Source: JAKPQD01 sp029572965
GTDB taxonomy: Bacteria; Bacteroidota; Bacteroidia; Bacteroidales; DTGW01
Reading direction: 5' to 3'
DNA: 51,533 nucleotides
Assembly: GCA_035374585.1 (NCBI GenBank)
Contig: DAOSPF010000019.1
Location: 1-51,533 of the forward strand
Below the pieces are notes generated by a model. The model saw nothing but the letters and a program-made list of their open reading frames with translations. It had not been told where the DNA came from and did no database searches. Of the stretch, positions 44,709 to 51,533 are shown piece after piece. The translations under genes were made by a program, and so were the position numbers. Each line of letters begins with the position of its first letter. Position 1 is the stretch's first letter.

Positions 44709-46613
44709 ATGGGAAAAATTATTGGAATCGATTTAGGAACCACGAACTCATGCGTGGCAGTAATGGAAGGTAATGAGCCAGTGGTTATTACCAACAGTGA
44801 AGGAAAACGTACAACTCCTTCAATTGTTGCTTTTACAGGAAATGGCGAAAGAAAAGTTGGAGACCCCGCAAAACGTCAGGCTATTACAAACCCAAAACAT
44901 ACCGTATATTCTATAAAACGTTTCATGGGAGAAACCTACGACCGCGTGACTAAAGAAATCCAGCGTGAACCTTACGACATCGTCAAAGGAGACAATAACA
45001 CGCCACGTGTTGTTATTGAAGATCGTAAATACTCGCCACAAGAAATTTCAGCAATGATACTTCAAAAAATGAAGAAAACAGCTGAAGATTATCTTGGCAC
45101 TGAAGTTACAGAAGCTGTTATCACTGTTCCGGCTTATTTTAATGACGCACAGCGTCAAGCAACTAAAGAAGCCGGAGAAATTGCAGGATTAAATGTTCGT
45201 CGTATTATTAACGAACCAACAGCTGCAGCTTTAGCTTATGGCCTTGACAAAAAACACCAGGATATGAAAGTAGCTGTCTTCGACCTTGGTGGTGGAACAT
45301 TTGATATTTCTATCCTCGAATTGGGCGAAGGTGTTTTTGAAGTAAAATCAACCAATGGCGACACTCATCTTGGAGGAGACGATTTCGACCAGGTTATTAT
45401 CAACTGGCTGGCAGAAGAATTTATCAAAGACGAAGGTATTGACTTACGTAAAGACCCTATGGCTTTGCAACGTCTTAAAGAAGCTGCCGAAAAAGCTAAG
45501 ATTGAGCTTTCAAGCAGTACTTCAACTGAAATTAACCTGCCATACATTATGCCTGTTAACGGTATCCCTAAACACCTTGTTAAAAACCTCACCAGGGCCC
45601 AGTTTGAAAAACTTGCCGATTCATTAATCCAGGCTTGTATTGAACCTTGCCGTAAAGCGCTTTCTGATGCAGGTTTGAAAGCTTCAGATATTAACGAGGT
45701 GATATTAGTTGGAGGTTCAACACGTATCCCGGCTGTACAAAAAATTGTAGAAGACTTTTTTGGCCGGACCCCTTCAAAAGGAGTCAACCCTGATGAAGTT
45801 GTAGCTGTTGGGGCTGCAATCCAGGGAGGTGTATTAACCGGAGAAGTTAAAGATGTTTTACTCCTTGATGTTACTCCTCTTTCATTAGGTATCGAAACTT
45901 TGGGCGGTGTAATGACCAAACTTATTGAAGCCAATACCACCATTCCCACCCGTAAGTCCGAAACCTTTACCACTGCAGCAGATAACCAGTCGAGCGTTGA
46001 AATACATATATTGCAAGGCGAACGTCCGATGGCAAGCGGGAACAAAACAATAGGGCGCTTCCACCTCGATGGCATCCCACCTTCACCACGTGGTGTACCT
46101 CAAATTGAAGTAAGTTTTGACATTGATGCCAATGGTATTTTGCACGTCTCTGCTAAAGATAAAGCCACAGGCAAAAGCCAAAGTATCCGTATTGAGGCAT
46201 CTACAGGCCTTACCGATGAAGAAATTAAACGGATGCGAGATGAAGCTAAAGCCAATGAAGCAGCAGACAAACAAGCTAAAGAACGTATCGACAAACTTAA
46301 TGCTGCAGACAGTCTTATTTTCCAAACAGAAAAACAACTGAAAGAATTTGGAGATAAGATCCCTGCTGACAAAAAAGGAGCTATCGAATCAGCCCTCGCT
46401 AACCTCAAAGAAGCTCATAAATCGCAAAATATTGAAGCCATTGACAAAGCTACAGCAGAACTGAACCATGTTTGGCAAGCTGCATCAGAAGAAATGTATA
46501 AAGCTCAGGCTCAACAAGGACAAGCTGGCGGATCTTCTGCAGGAGCCCAGGACAATGCAAAGAAAAGTGGAGACAGTGAAGTTACAGATGTTGACTTTGA
46601 AGAAGTAAAGTAA
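44709..46613 (+). CDS. dnaK: Chaperone DnaK (Hsp70)
   Basis: DnaK folds and refolds proteins in an ATP cycle with DnaJ and GrpE. The 634-residue protein is of normal length. The nucleotide-binding domain opens IGIDLGTTNSCVAVMEG and carries VFDLGGGTFDISILELGEG and ILVGGSTRIPAVQ. The substrate-binding domain follows (ASTGLTDEEIKRMRDEAK) and the tail ends EVTDVDFEEVK, as in other Bacteroidota DnaK. dnaJ and grpE are not adjacent. It is monocistronic, with its own control region and a strong terminator. Confidence 0.98.
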   Translation: MGKIIGIDLGTTNSCVAVMEGNEPVVITNSEGKRTTPSIVAFTGNGERKVGDPAKRQAITNPKHTVYSIKRFMGETYDRVTKEIQREPYDIVKGDNNTPRVVIEDRKYSPQEISAMILQKMKKTAEDYLGTEVTEAVITVPAYFNDAQRQATKEAGEIAGLNVRRIINEPTAAALAYGLDKKHQDMKVAVFDLGGGTFDISILELGEGVFEVKSTNGDTHLGGDDFDQVIINWLAEEFIKDEGIDLRKDPMALQRLKEAAEKAKIELSSSTSTEINLPYIMPVNGIPKHLVKNLTRAQFEKLADSLIQACIEPCRKALSDAGLKASDINEVILVGGSTRIPAVQKIVEDFFGRTPSKGVNPDEVVAVGAAIQGGVLTGEVKDVLLLDVTPLSLGIETLGGVMTKLIEANTTIPTRKSETFTTAADNQSSVEIHILQGERPMASGNKTIGRFHLDGIPPSPRGVPQIEVSFDIDANGILHVSAKDKATGKSQSIRIEASTGLTDEEIKRMRDEAKANEAADKQAKERIDKLNAADSLIFQTEKQLKEFGDKIPADKKGAIESALANLKEAHKSQNIEAIDKATAELNHVWQAASEEMYKAQAQQGQAGGSSAGAQDNAKKSGDSEVTDVDFEEVK

Positions 46614-46639
46614 GTTTCATCATTTGTAAACCACCCCTA

Positions 46640-46660
46640 CCCCTCCTTATAAAGGAGGGG
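46640..46660. repeat. CCCCTCCTT-ATA-AAGGAGGGG palindrome
   Basis: Perfect 9-base stem (46640-46648, 46652-46660) with a three-base loop, 26 bases after the dnaK stop. The GC-rich block stands out in this AT-rich sequence and is of a kind repeated between genes in many Bacteroidota genomes. Confidence 0.7.
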
Positions 46661-46700
46661 AAATACTAACTGAAGTTTAAATATTTACATGATTTATAAA

Positions 46701-46735
46701 AAGAAAAGGCTGGAAAAATTCCAGCCTTTTCTTTT
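46701..46735. terminator. Bidirectional terminator between dnaK and response regulator
   Basis: AAGAAAAGGCTGGAA (46701-46715) and TTCCAGCCTTTTCTT (46719-46733) form a perfect 15-base stem with an AAA loop. T-rich flanks on both strands allow it to stop transcription from dnaK (+) and from the response regulator gene (-). Confidence 0.9.
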
Positions 46736-46754
46736 ATCTTTCTTTCCAATATTA

Positions 46755-47177
46755 TCAATTCAAAAATTTTACTTCAACCTGTTCTGAAGCCTTGCCAGAA
46801 AAATGTTTCTCAAGCTTAAGTATCAATTCTTCAGGTTTGATAGGTTTTGTAATATAATCATCGCATCCGGCATTGATACATTTAGACATATCGTCATACA
46901 TAGCAAATGCTGTTTGAGCTATTATTTTAATTGCAGGCTTATATTTTTTTATCAGGCGTGTACTTTCCAGTCCATTTATTACTGGCATTTTCACATCCAT
47001 CAAAACTATATCTATTTGATTGTTTTTAATACATTCTGAAAACGCCCTTAGGCCGTTTTCAACATGAATCATTTTAATGCCTGAATGGTGTAATATTTCT
47101 TTCAGGTACATGAAACTATAGTAATCGTCTTCTGCAATTAAAATAGTTTTATCTTTCCAATCAAAATTTGCAATCAT
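46755..47177 (-). CDS. Single-domain response regulator
   Basis: A CheY-like receiver of 140 residues with no output domain. Acidic pocket E16/D17/D18 (ILIAEDDYYS), phosphorylation site D61 (VLMDVKMPVINGLES), T89 and K111 (YITKPIKPEEL) are all present. It is likely to relay phosphate within a histidine-kinase network; no kinase is nearby. An 8-base inverted repeat lies 14 bases upstream. Confidence 0.92.
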   Translation of the reverse strand: MIANFDWKDKTILIAEDDYYSFMYLKEILHHSGIKMIHVENGLRAFSECIKNNQIDIVLMDVKMPVINGLESTRLIKKYKPAIKIIAQTAFAMYDDMSKCINAGCDDYITKPIKPEELILKLEKHFSGKASEQVEVKFLN

Positions 47178-47190
47178 CTTTTGGTTTATT

Positions 47191-47212
47191 TAGATAACCT
47201 TAATGTTATCTA
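47191..47212. promoter_or_regulatory. Inverted repeat before the response regulator gene
   Basis: TAGATAAC (47191-47198) and GTTATCTA (47205-47212) form a perfect 8-base inverted repeat with a six-base spacer, 14 bases upstream of the start at 47177. It could be an operator or a leader hairpin. Confidence 0.5.
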
Positions 47213-47261
47213 CATTAAAAAAGTAACCCTGACAAATAGCAATTTTTTATGAAAAGTAAAA

Positions 47262-48287
47262 TTATTTAATTATTTGGCTAAAAGTTTGTTTTTTCAAAAC
47301 AAAATATGAACAAACTACACTTTTGTGAAAAACTAATTTTTTCCATTCTTTTGAAACCCTGGTCTTGTGGGATTTTTGTCTATAATTGAGATAAAAAGGA
47401 ACCTTGACAAAAAAACTGAACCAAGCCCTAACCACAGCCCAAGCAAAAGCAGGCTTTTTCTTTAGCAGAAACTGAAACCCTGCAACAGCATCAAAAAATA
47501 ACCTGCAAAACAAAATAAAAGGAAGATAAGCCAAAGGCAGGTTTTTCAACATCATGTAAAGGCTGTTTCGGATATTGAAAAATATCTTCTTTGGATTTTC
47601 TTTTGGCAATGCCCCTCCGCCATAATGAAATATCAATGATTGAGGCACGCAAAAAATCCTGAAACCTGCCCAATGTACACGCCAACAAAGATCTATTTCT
47701 TCCATGTGGGCAAAAAAATGTTCGTCAAGGCCACCAACAGCCTTGTAAACCTCAGACCTAATGGTCAGACATGCTCCTGTTGCCCAAAATACTTCAGCTA
47801 CATCATCATATTGGCAATTATCTTTTTCAAGATGGTCAAAAACCCTGCCTCGACAAAATGGATAACCAAATATATCAATGTAACCTCCTGCAGCCCCTGC
47901 ATATTCAAACATCGACCTGTCGTGCACGCTAAGTACCTTAGGCATTACCGCTGCAACATTTTCGTTTTTGTCTAAAAAATCAAGTAAAGGCTCTATCCAT
48001 CCTTTAGTAACTTCAACATCACTATTGAGCAGAATGAAATACTTTGCTTCAATTTTACTTAATGCAAGATTGTACCCGCCAGCAAAACCATAATTTTTAG
48101 AAAATTCAACAAGCCTGATTGTCGGAAACATTTGTTTTACATACTCCTGCGAACCGTCAGACGAATTATTGTCAGCAACAACAAGCTCTACATCTTTAAA
48201 TGTTGTATGTTCAACAAGCAAAGGAAGGTACTGGCGCAAAAATCCAATACCATTCCAGTTTAATATAACCACACTAGCCTTGTACAT
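47262..48287 (-). CDS. Glycosyltransferase family 2 protein (rhamnosyltransferase-like)
   Basis: A 341-residue GT-A glycosyltransferase. SVVILNWNGIGFLRQYLPLL and VVADNNSSDGSQEYV open the domain, LLNSDVEVTKGWIEPLLDFL contains the DxD-like site and FAHMEEIDLCWRVHWAGFRI is the catalytic-region signature of the rhamnosyltransferase/WbbL-like branch. C-terminal hydrophobic segments suggest membrane association. It is the last gene of the mtaB-suhB-acyltransferase unit and overlaps the preceding gene by 14 bases. Confidence 0.92.
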   Translation of the reverse strand: MYKASVVILNWNGIGFLRQYLPLLVEHTTFKDVELVVADNNSSDGSQEYVKQMFPTIRLVEFSKNYGFAGGYNLALSKIEAKYFILLNSDVEVTKGWIEPLLDFLDKNENVAAVMPKVLSVHDRSMFEYAGAAGGYIDIFGYPFCRGRVFDHLEKDNCQYDDVAEVFWATGACLTIRSEVYKAVGGLDEHFFAHMEEIDLCWRVHWAGFRIFCVPQSLIFHYGGGALPKENPKKIFFNIRNSLYMMLKNLPLAYLPFILFCRLFFDAVAGFQFLLKKKPAFAWAVVRAWFSFFVKVPFYLNYRQKSHKTRVSKEWKKLVFHKSVVCSYFVLKKQTFSQIIK

Positions 48288-49167
48288 CCCTGTCCAGTAT
48301 TTGATATTTCCAACGACGATGTGTCCATAGCCAAAACTCGGGATGCTCTTTTATTTGCTCTTCAAGAATTTTTACGTGCTTGTTGGTGATTTCATATTCG
48401 TTGGTAAGCGAGGCATCTTCAGTAATTGGCACAATCTCAAACTCGTAATAACCAGTTTTTACCGGTATCATCTTTACAAATACTACTGCAGAATTAAGCT
48501 TTCGGGCCATCTTTTCGGGACCTAAAAATACCGGTGTTACCTGGTTCAAAAATTGTGTTTGGTAATGAATCCGCGAGCGTATTGGTGTTTGATCTGATAT
48601 AAAACATGACAAGGTTTTTACGTTATTTTGCTTGTAAGTAAAAAGGACCCGGGGCGCTTCTTCCATAGTAACCAGCTCTGCCCCAAACTGGGTACGCATG
48701 CGCGTCATTATTTTTTCAATATATTTATTAGATAAAGGTTTATATAACGAAATAATTCTGTATGGCATATTCTCAGGGGTTCCAACCAGCCATTCCCAAT
48801 TTCCATAATGTGCTGTTACGGCAACAATGCTTTTTCCTTTTTCGAATAATTCAAAAAATACCTCAGGGTTTCGATACCGGATCCTTTTTTTCACCTCAGC
48901 ATGGCTAATATGAATAAGCTTTATTGTTTCTACCAATATATGCCCAAAATGTTTGTAAAATTTCCTGGCAATAAATGCAATCTCAGCCTCCGACTTTTCC
49001 GGGAATGATTTTCGCAGGTTCTCGTAAACAACTTTTTTTCTGTAGTTTGCAACATAATAAATTAATGGATATAATACAATATCTGAAAATACATATAATA
49101 GGCGTAATGGCATCAATGAAATCAGCCAGAGTAAAGGAAATACGATGCAATATATAAACAATGCCAT
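48274..49167 (-). CDS. Lipid A biosynthesis acyltransferase family protein (LpxL-like)
   Basis: A 297-residue inner-membrane acyltransferase of the HtrB/LpxL/MsbB family that adds a fatty acid to the lipid A precursor. It has an N-terminal membrane anchor (FIYCIVFPLLWLISLMPLRL), the catalytic HX4E motif in VTAHYGNWEW, VCSFISDQTP-like CFISDQTPIRSR and the C-terminal FWLWTHRRWKY typical of the family. The start overlaps the suhB stop by one base (TAATG). Confidence 0.92.
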   Translation of the reverse strand: MALFIYCIVFPLLWLISLMPLRLLYVFSDIVLYPLIYYVANYRKKVVYENLRKSFPEKSEAEIAFIARKFYKHFGHILVETIKLIHISHAEVKKRIRYRNPEVFFELFEKGKSIVAVTAHYGNWEWLVGTPENMPYRIISLYKPLSNKYIEKIMTRMRTQFGAELVTMEEAPRVLFTYKQNNVKTLSCFISDQTPIRSRIHYQTQFLNQVTPVFLGPEKMARKLNSAVVFVKMIPVKTGYYEFEIVPITEDASLTNEYEITNKHVKILEEQIKEHPEFWLWTHRRWKYQILDRDVQG

Positions 49168-49961
49168 TATTTATAAAAATACTTATTGATTAAAGCTAAA
49201 AACTCCTTATGCGTATTATTGTTTGATGCAATAATTTCGCGGCCAAACAAATAATTACTTTCACCTTTAAAGTCCGACACCTGCCCGCCAGCTTCTTTAA
49301 CAATCAAAGCCCCGGCAGCTACATCCCATGGATTAAGGTTATATTCGTAAAATGAATCAAAACGGCCGCATGCTACATAGGCCAAATCAGTAGCAGCAGA
49401 GCCTATTCTCCTTACTCCATGTGAGTTTTGAAAAAGATACTCCAGGGTTCCCATGAAAGCTTGCATCTGGTCAAAATCATAATATGGAAACCCGGTAGCT
49501 ATAAGTGAATCTGCAACTGTTGGAGCTTTGCTCACGTGTATTTGCTTATTGTTCATAAAAGCGTTGCCTCCTTTCCAGGCATAAAAGCACTCATCAGCTT
49601 TCACTTCATACACAACACCTGCCAGAAGCTCTTCTCCATCAGCCAACCCTATGCTTACTGCATGCGGAGGCATTCCGTGAATGAAATTGGTGGTACCGTC
49701 CAAAGGGTCAATAATCCAATTAAGGGCACCTTTAGCTTCTTTGCCACTACCTTCTTCGGCTATAAACCCAGCCTCTGGCAACAGTTTTTTCAACCCCTCA
49801 ACAATTTTTGCTTCAGCATTTTTATCCACGTATGTAACAAAGTTGTTAAGGCCTTTCACCTCAACATTTTCTGCTTTAATTTTTTCGCCTTCCTGGTTAA
49901 TAAACAATCCTGTCTCGCGAGCCAACTGGCAAACATTAAGGCATATTTTTTCTAATTGCAT
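49167..49961 (-). CDS. Inositol monophosphatase family protein (SuhB-like)
   Basis: A Mg-dependent phosphatase of about 264 residues. GFIAEEGSG (metal-binding Glu), IDPLDGTTNFIHG and YNLNPWDVAAGALIVKEAGG are the family's three motifs. It hydrolyses inositol phosphates or, in other bacteria, acts in rRNA transcription. The ATG at 49961 (MQLEKICLNV) is chosen over an upstream start at 49997, which would add a non-conserved lead. It lies 47 bases after mtaB in the same direction. Confidence 0.92.
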   Translation of the reverse strand: MQLEKICLNVCQLARETGLFINQEGEKIKAENVEVKGLNNFVTYVDKNAEAKIVEGLKKLLPEAGFIAEEGSGKEAKGALNWIIDPLDGTTNFIHGMPPHAVSIGLADGEELLAGVVYEVKADECFYAWKGGNAFMNNKQIHVSKAPTVADSLIATGFPYYDFDQMQAFMGTLEYLFQNSHGVRRIGSAATDLAYVACGRFDSFYEYNLNPWDVAAGALIVKEAGGQVSDFKGESNYLFGREIIASNNNTHKEFLALINKYFYK

Positions 49962-50008
49962 TGGAAATGTCTTTTGAAAATTATATGTAATGCACAAAAT
50001 TAGGCAAA

Positions 50009-51295
50009 TTATGAAACAATAGAAGCTTTTACCAGCATATTATCCAATACTTCGTCTAAAGTAACAGCAGAAAGAGCTGCTATCAGCTTTTTATCATAAG
50101 GTGCTGAAACTTTGATATAGTTCGAGGTAAAACCATGCATTTGCCCATCTTTTAACTTACTTTCAAATATCACAGTCTCTTTGCGGCCTATATTTTCTTG
50201 TATAAACGCTTCTTTTTTTACATTACCAAGTTCAATAAGCGCTTTGCTCCTGCGTTCTTTAACCTGTGGCGATAGCTTTCCTTTCATATCAAAGGCTTTG
50301 GTATTAGGCCTTTCCGAAAAAGGAAATACATGCAGGTAACTTACAGGCAACGACTTGATAAACTCAAATGCATCCATGAAGTCATCATCTGTCTCACCCG
50401 GAAAGCCAACAATGACATCAGCTCCAATGCATGCGTAAGGCATAACCTCTTTTATTGCCTTAACACGGGCTGCAAAAACCTCACGTTTATAACGACGCCC
50501 CATGGCAGCAAGTATTTTATCGCATCCCGATTGCAGAGGGATATGAAAATGATGGGCAAAACGGTTTGAGCTTTTTACAAAGTCAATAATTTCATCATGT
50601 ATAAGATTCGGCTCAATGGAAGATATGCGATATCGCTCAATTCCTTCAACCTTATCTAATTGTTTTACAAGCTCAAAGAAGTTTTCGCCGGTAGTCTTGC
50701 CAAAATCGCCAATATTTACACCAGTCAAGACTATCTCTTTAGTATTTTTTGCTGCTATTTCTTTTGCCCGAGATACTACACTTGAGATATCCTCGTTCCT
50801 GCTCGAACCTCGTGCAAGTGGTATAGTACAATATGAACAATGATAGTCACAGCCATCTTGAACCTTCAAAAAAGCCCTTGTTCTGTCAGATATGGAATAC
50901 GATGCTTCATAAGAATTTACACTGGCAATATCACACGAGTGTATTTTAACAGCATTGCCATTCCACAAGCTTTCAACATGCTCTACAAGCTTAAACTTAT
51001 CTGCAGTGCCCAATACCAGGTCAACACCTTCTATAGCCGCTATTTCTTCAGGTTTCAATTGCGAATAACAGCCAATTACAACTACTTTTGCACCTTTAGA
51101 TGTAGCCTTTTTTATTGCCTGTCGGCATTTTTTATCAGCAACCTGGGTTACCGAACAGGTATTTATGACAAATACATCTGCCTCGGCATCAAATGACACT
51201 TTTTGATAACCACTTTGCTCAAATTTACGCTGAAGCATTGACGATTCGGCATAATTGAGCTTACAACCCAAGGTATAAAACGCTACTTTTCTCAT
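50009..51295 (-). CDS. mtaB: tRNA t6A37 methylthiotransferase MtaB
   Basis: MtaB converts t6A37 to ms2t6A37 in tRNA. The protein has about 428 residues. The N-terminal UPF0004 domain has cysteines in TLGCKLNYAES, INTCSVT and IGCYSQ. The radical-SAM motif CDYHCSYCTIPLARGSSR (CX3CX2C) and LTGVNIGDFG follow, then a C-terminal TRAM domain. I prefer the ATG at 51295 (MRKVAFYTLGC), with a second ATG one codon upstream; a TTG at 51307 is less likely. A terminator-like hairpin ends 10-13 bases upstream. Confidence 0.94.
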   Translation of the reverse strand: MRKVAFYTLGCKLNYAESSMLQRKFEQSGYQKVSFDAEADVFVINTCSVTQVADKKCRQAIKKATSKGAKVVVIGCYSQLKPEEIAAIEGVDLVLGTADKFKLVEHVESLWNGNAVKIHSCDIASVNSYEASYSISDRTRAFLKVQDGCDYHCSYCTIPLARGSSRNEDISSVVSRAKEIAAKNTKEIVLTGVNIGDFGKTTGENFFELVKQLDKVEGIERYRISSIEPNLIHDEIIDFVKSSNRFAHHFHIPLQSGCDKILAAMGRRYKREVFAARVKAIKEVMPYACIGADVIVGFPGETDDDFMDAFEFIKSLPVSYLHVFPFSERPNTKAFDMKGKLSPQVKERRSKALIELGNVKKEAFIQENIGRKETVIFESKLKDGQMHGFTSNYIKVSAPYDKKLIAALSAVTLDEVLDNMLVKASIVS

Positions 51296-51307
51296 CATTT
51301 TTAACAA

Positions 51308-51334
51308 AAAAGGACATTAAATAAATGCCCTTTT
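51308..51334 (-). terminator. Terminator-like hairpin just upstream of mtaB
   Basis: On the minus strand AAAAGGGCATT (51334-51324), loop TATTT, AATGTCCTTTT (51318-51308) form an 11-pair stem with one G-U pair, followed by T residues. It would end an unseen minus-strand gene beyond the contig, or act as a leader structure for mtaB. Confidence 0.6.
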
Positions 51335-51368
51335 GCTCTGAAATAAAACTATTTTTTTTATATTTTCA

Positions 51369-51423
51369 TTTCTATTGTGACTCCGGAGGGATTAGTTTCG
51401 TTGCACTTCATGACCCCTCCTAA
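51369..51423. repeat. 55-base repeat, copy 1
   Basis: TTTCTATTGTGACTCCGGAG followed by GGATTAGTTTCGTTGCACTT and CATGACCCCTCCTAA, identical to the copy at 51479-51533. It contains GGAGGG and CCCTCC as an inverted pair. The copies lie 110 bases apart. Confidence 0.9.
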
Positions 51424-51478
51424 TGATGTCGCAATCAAGTCCCTTTCAAACCAAAAGAAGAAACATTTCTACTTCTCC

Positions 51479-51533
51479 TTTCTATTGTGACTCCGGAGGG
51501 ATTAGTTTCGTTGCACTTCATGACCCCTCCTAA
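51479..51533. repeat. 55-base repeat, copy 2, truncated by window end
   Basis: Identical to copy 1 as far as the window goes. It ends exactly at the last base, so the repeat may be longer and the sequence probably stops because of it. The 55 bases between the copies are unique here. Confidence 0.9.

Noticed and set aside
45365..46075. 236-codon open frame antisense to dnaK
   Set aside because: It lies entirely inside dnaK on the other strand; dnaK's conserved motifs fix the true frame.
51369..51533. Terminal repeat as a CRISPR array
   Set aside because: Only two copies of 55 bases with a 55-base spacer, too long and too few; no cas genes.
1..51533. tRNA, rRNA, phage, transposon or defence genes
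   Set aside because: Intergenic spaces were read on both strands and no cloverleaf, rRNA, transposase, integrase or defence motif was found; a tRNA search tool was not available.

Overview
The window is an AT-rich contig (51,533 bases, about 40 protein genes, no rRNA or tRNA seen) from a member of the Bacteroidota. Three things point there. First, the families: an ECF sigma factor/FecR/TonB-dependent receptor locus, head-GIN and START-like proteins, an archaeal-type ProS and a long YidC. Second, promoter-like TAnnTTTG -7 boxes occur and Shine-Dalgarno sequences are not evident. Third, the intergenic repeats look typical of the phylum. An [FeFe]-hydrogenase maturase (HydE) hints at an anaerobic or fermentative lifestyle, but no hydrogenase is present here. 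The contig stops inside a repeat at its right end, which suggests an uncultured or draft assembly.

Left part (1-22.6 kb): a 1,536-residue exported protein and prmA lie divergent to yidC and an RsmI-like methylase. A PIN-PhoH ATPase is divergent to folC. A long minus-strand run then reads SAM-hydrolase family protein, beta-helix/K+ channel protein (interrupted by 10 Ns), MATE exporter, membrane protein, hydE and ilvA. A second PhoH-type ATPase, a hypothetical protein, proS and an O-methyltransferase-like gene follow.

Middle part (22.6-37.9 kb): a GIN-domain lipoprotein is divergent to a 1,180-residue TPR/SpoIIE phosphatase. Next comes a cell-surface signalling locus in the order ECF sigma, FecR, STN-containing TonB-dependent receptor, second FecR, lipoprotein, closed by a clear terminator. 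A START-like protein and an LptF/LptG permease are bracketed by an exact 27-base direct repeat, then two glycosyltransferases follow.

Right part (37.9-51.5 kb): a housekeeping cluster (ribBA, fmt, nitroreductase-like gene, LuxC-like acyl-CoA reductase, miaA) meets mazG-panB coming the other way. dnaK has an unusual upstream region with a sigma-54-like promoter and inverted repeats. It ends in a strong bidirectional terminator shared with a single-domain response regulator. The minus-strand operon mtaB-suhB-acyltransferase-glycosyltransferase ends the window, and the last 165 bases hold two copies of a 55-base repeat.

Most of the window is ordinary chromosomal backbone; no phage, transposon, CRISPR array or defence island was seen. 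The items most worth a second look are the dnaK control region, the two-FecR signalling locus, the 27-base repeats, the N-gapped repeat/channel gene and the terminal repeat.
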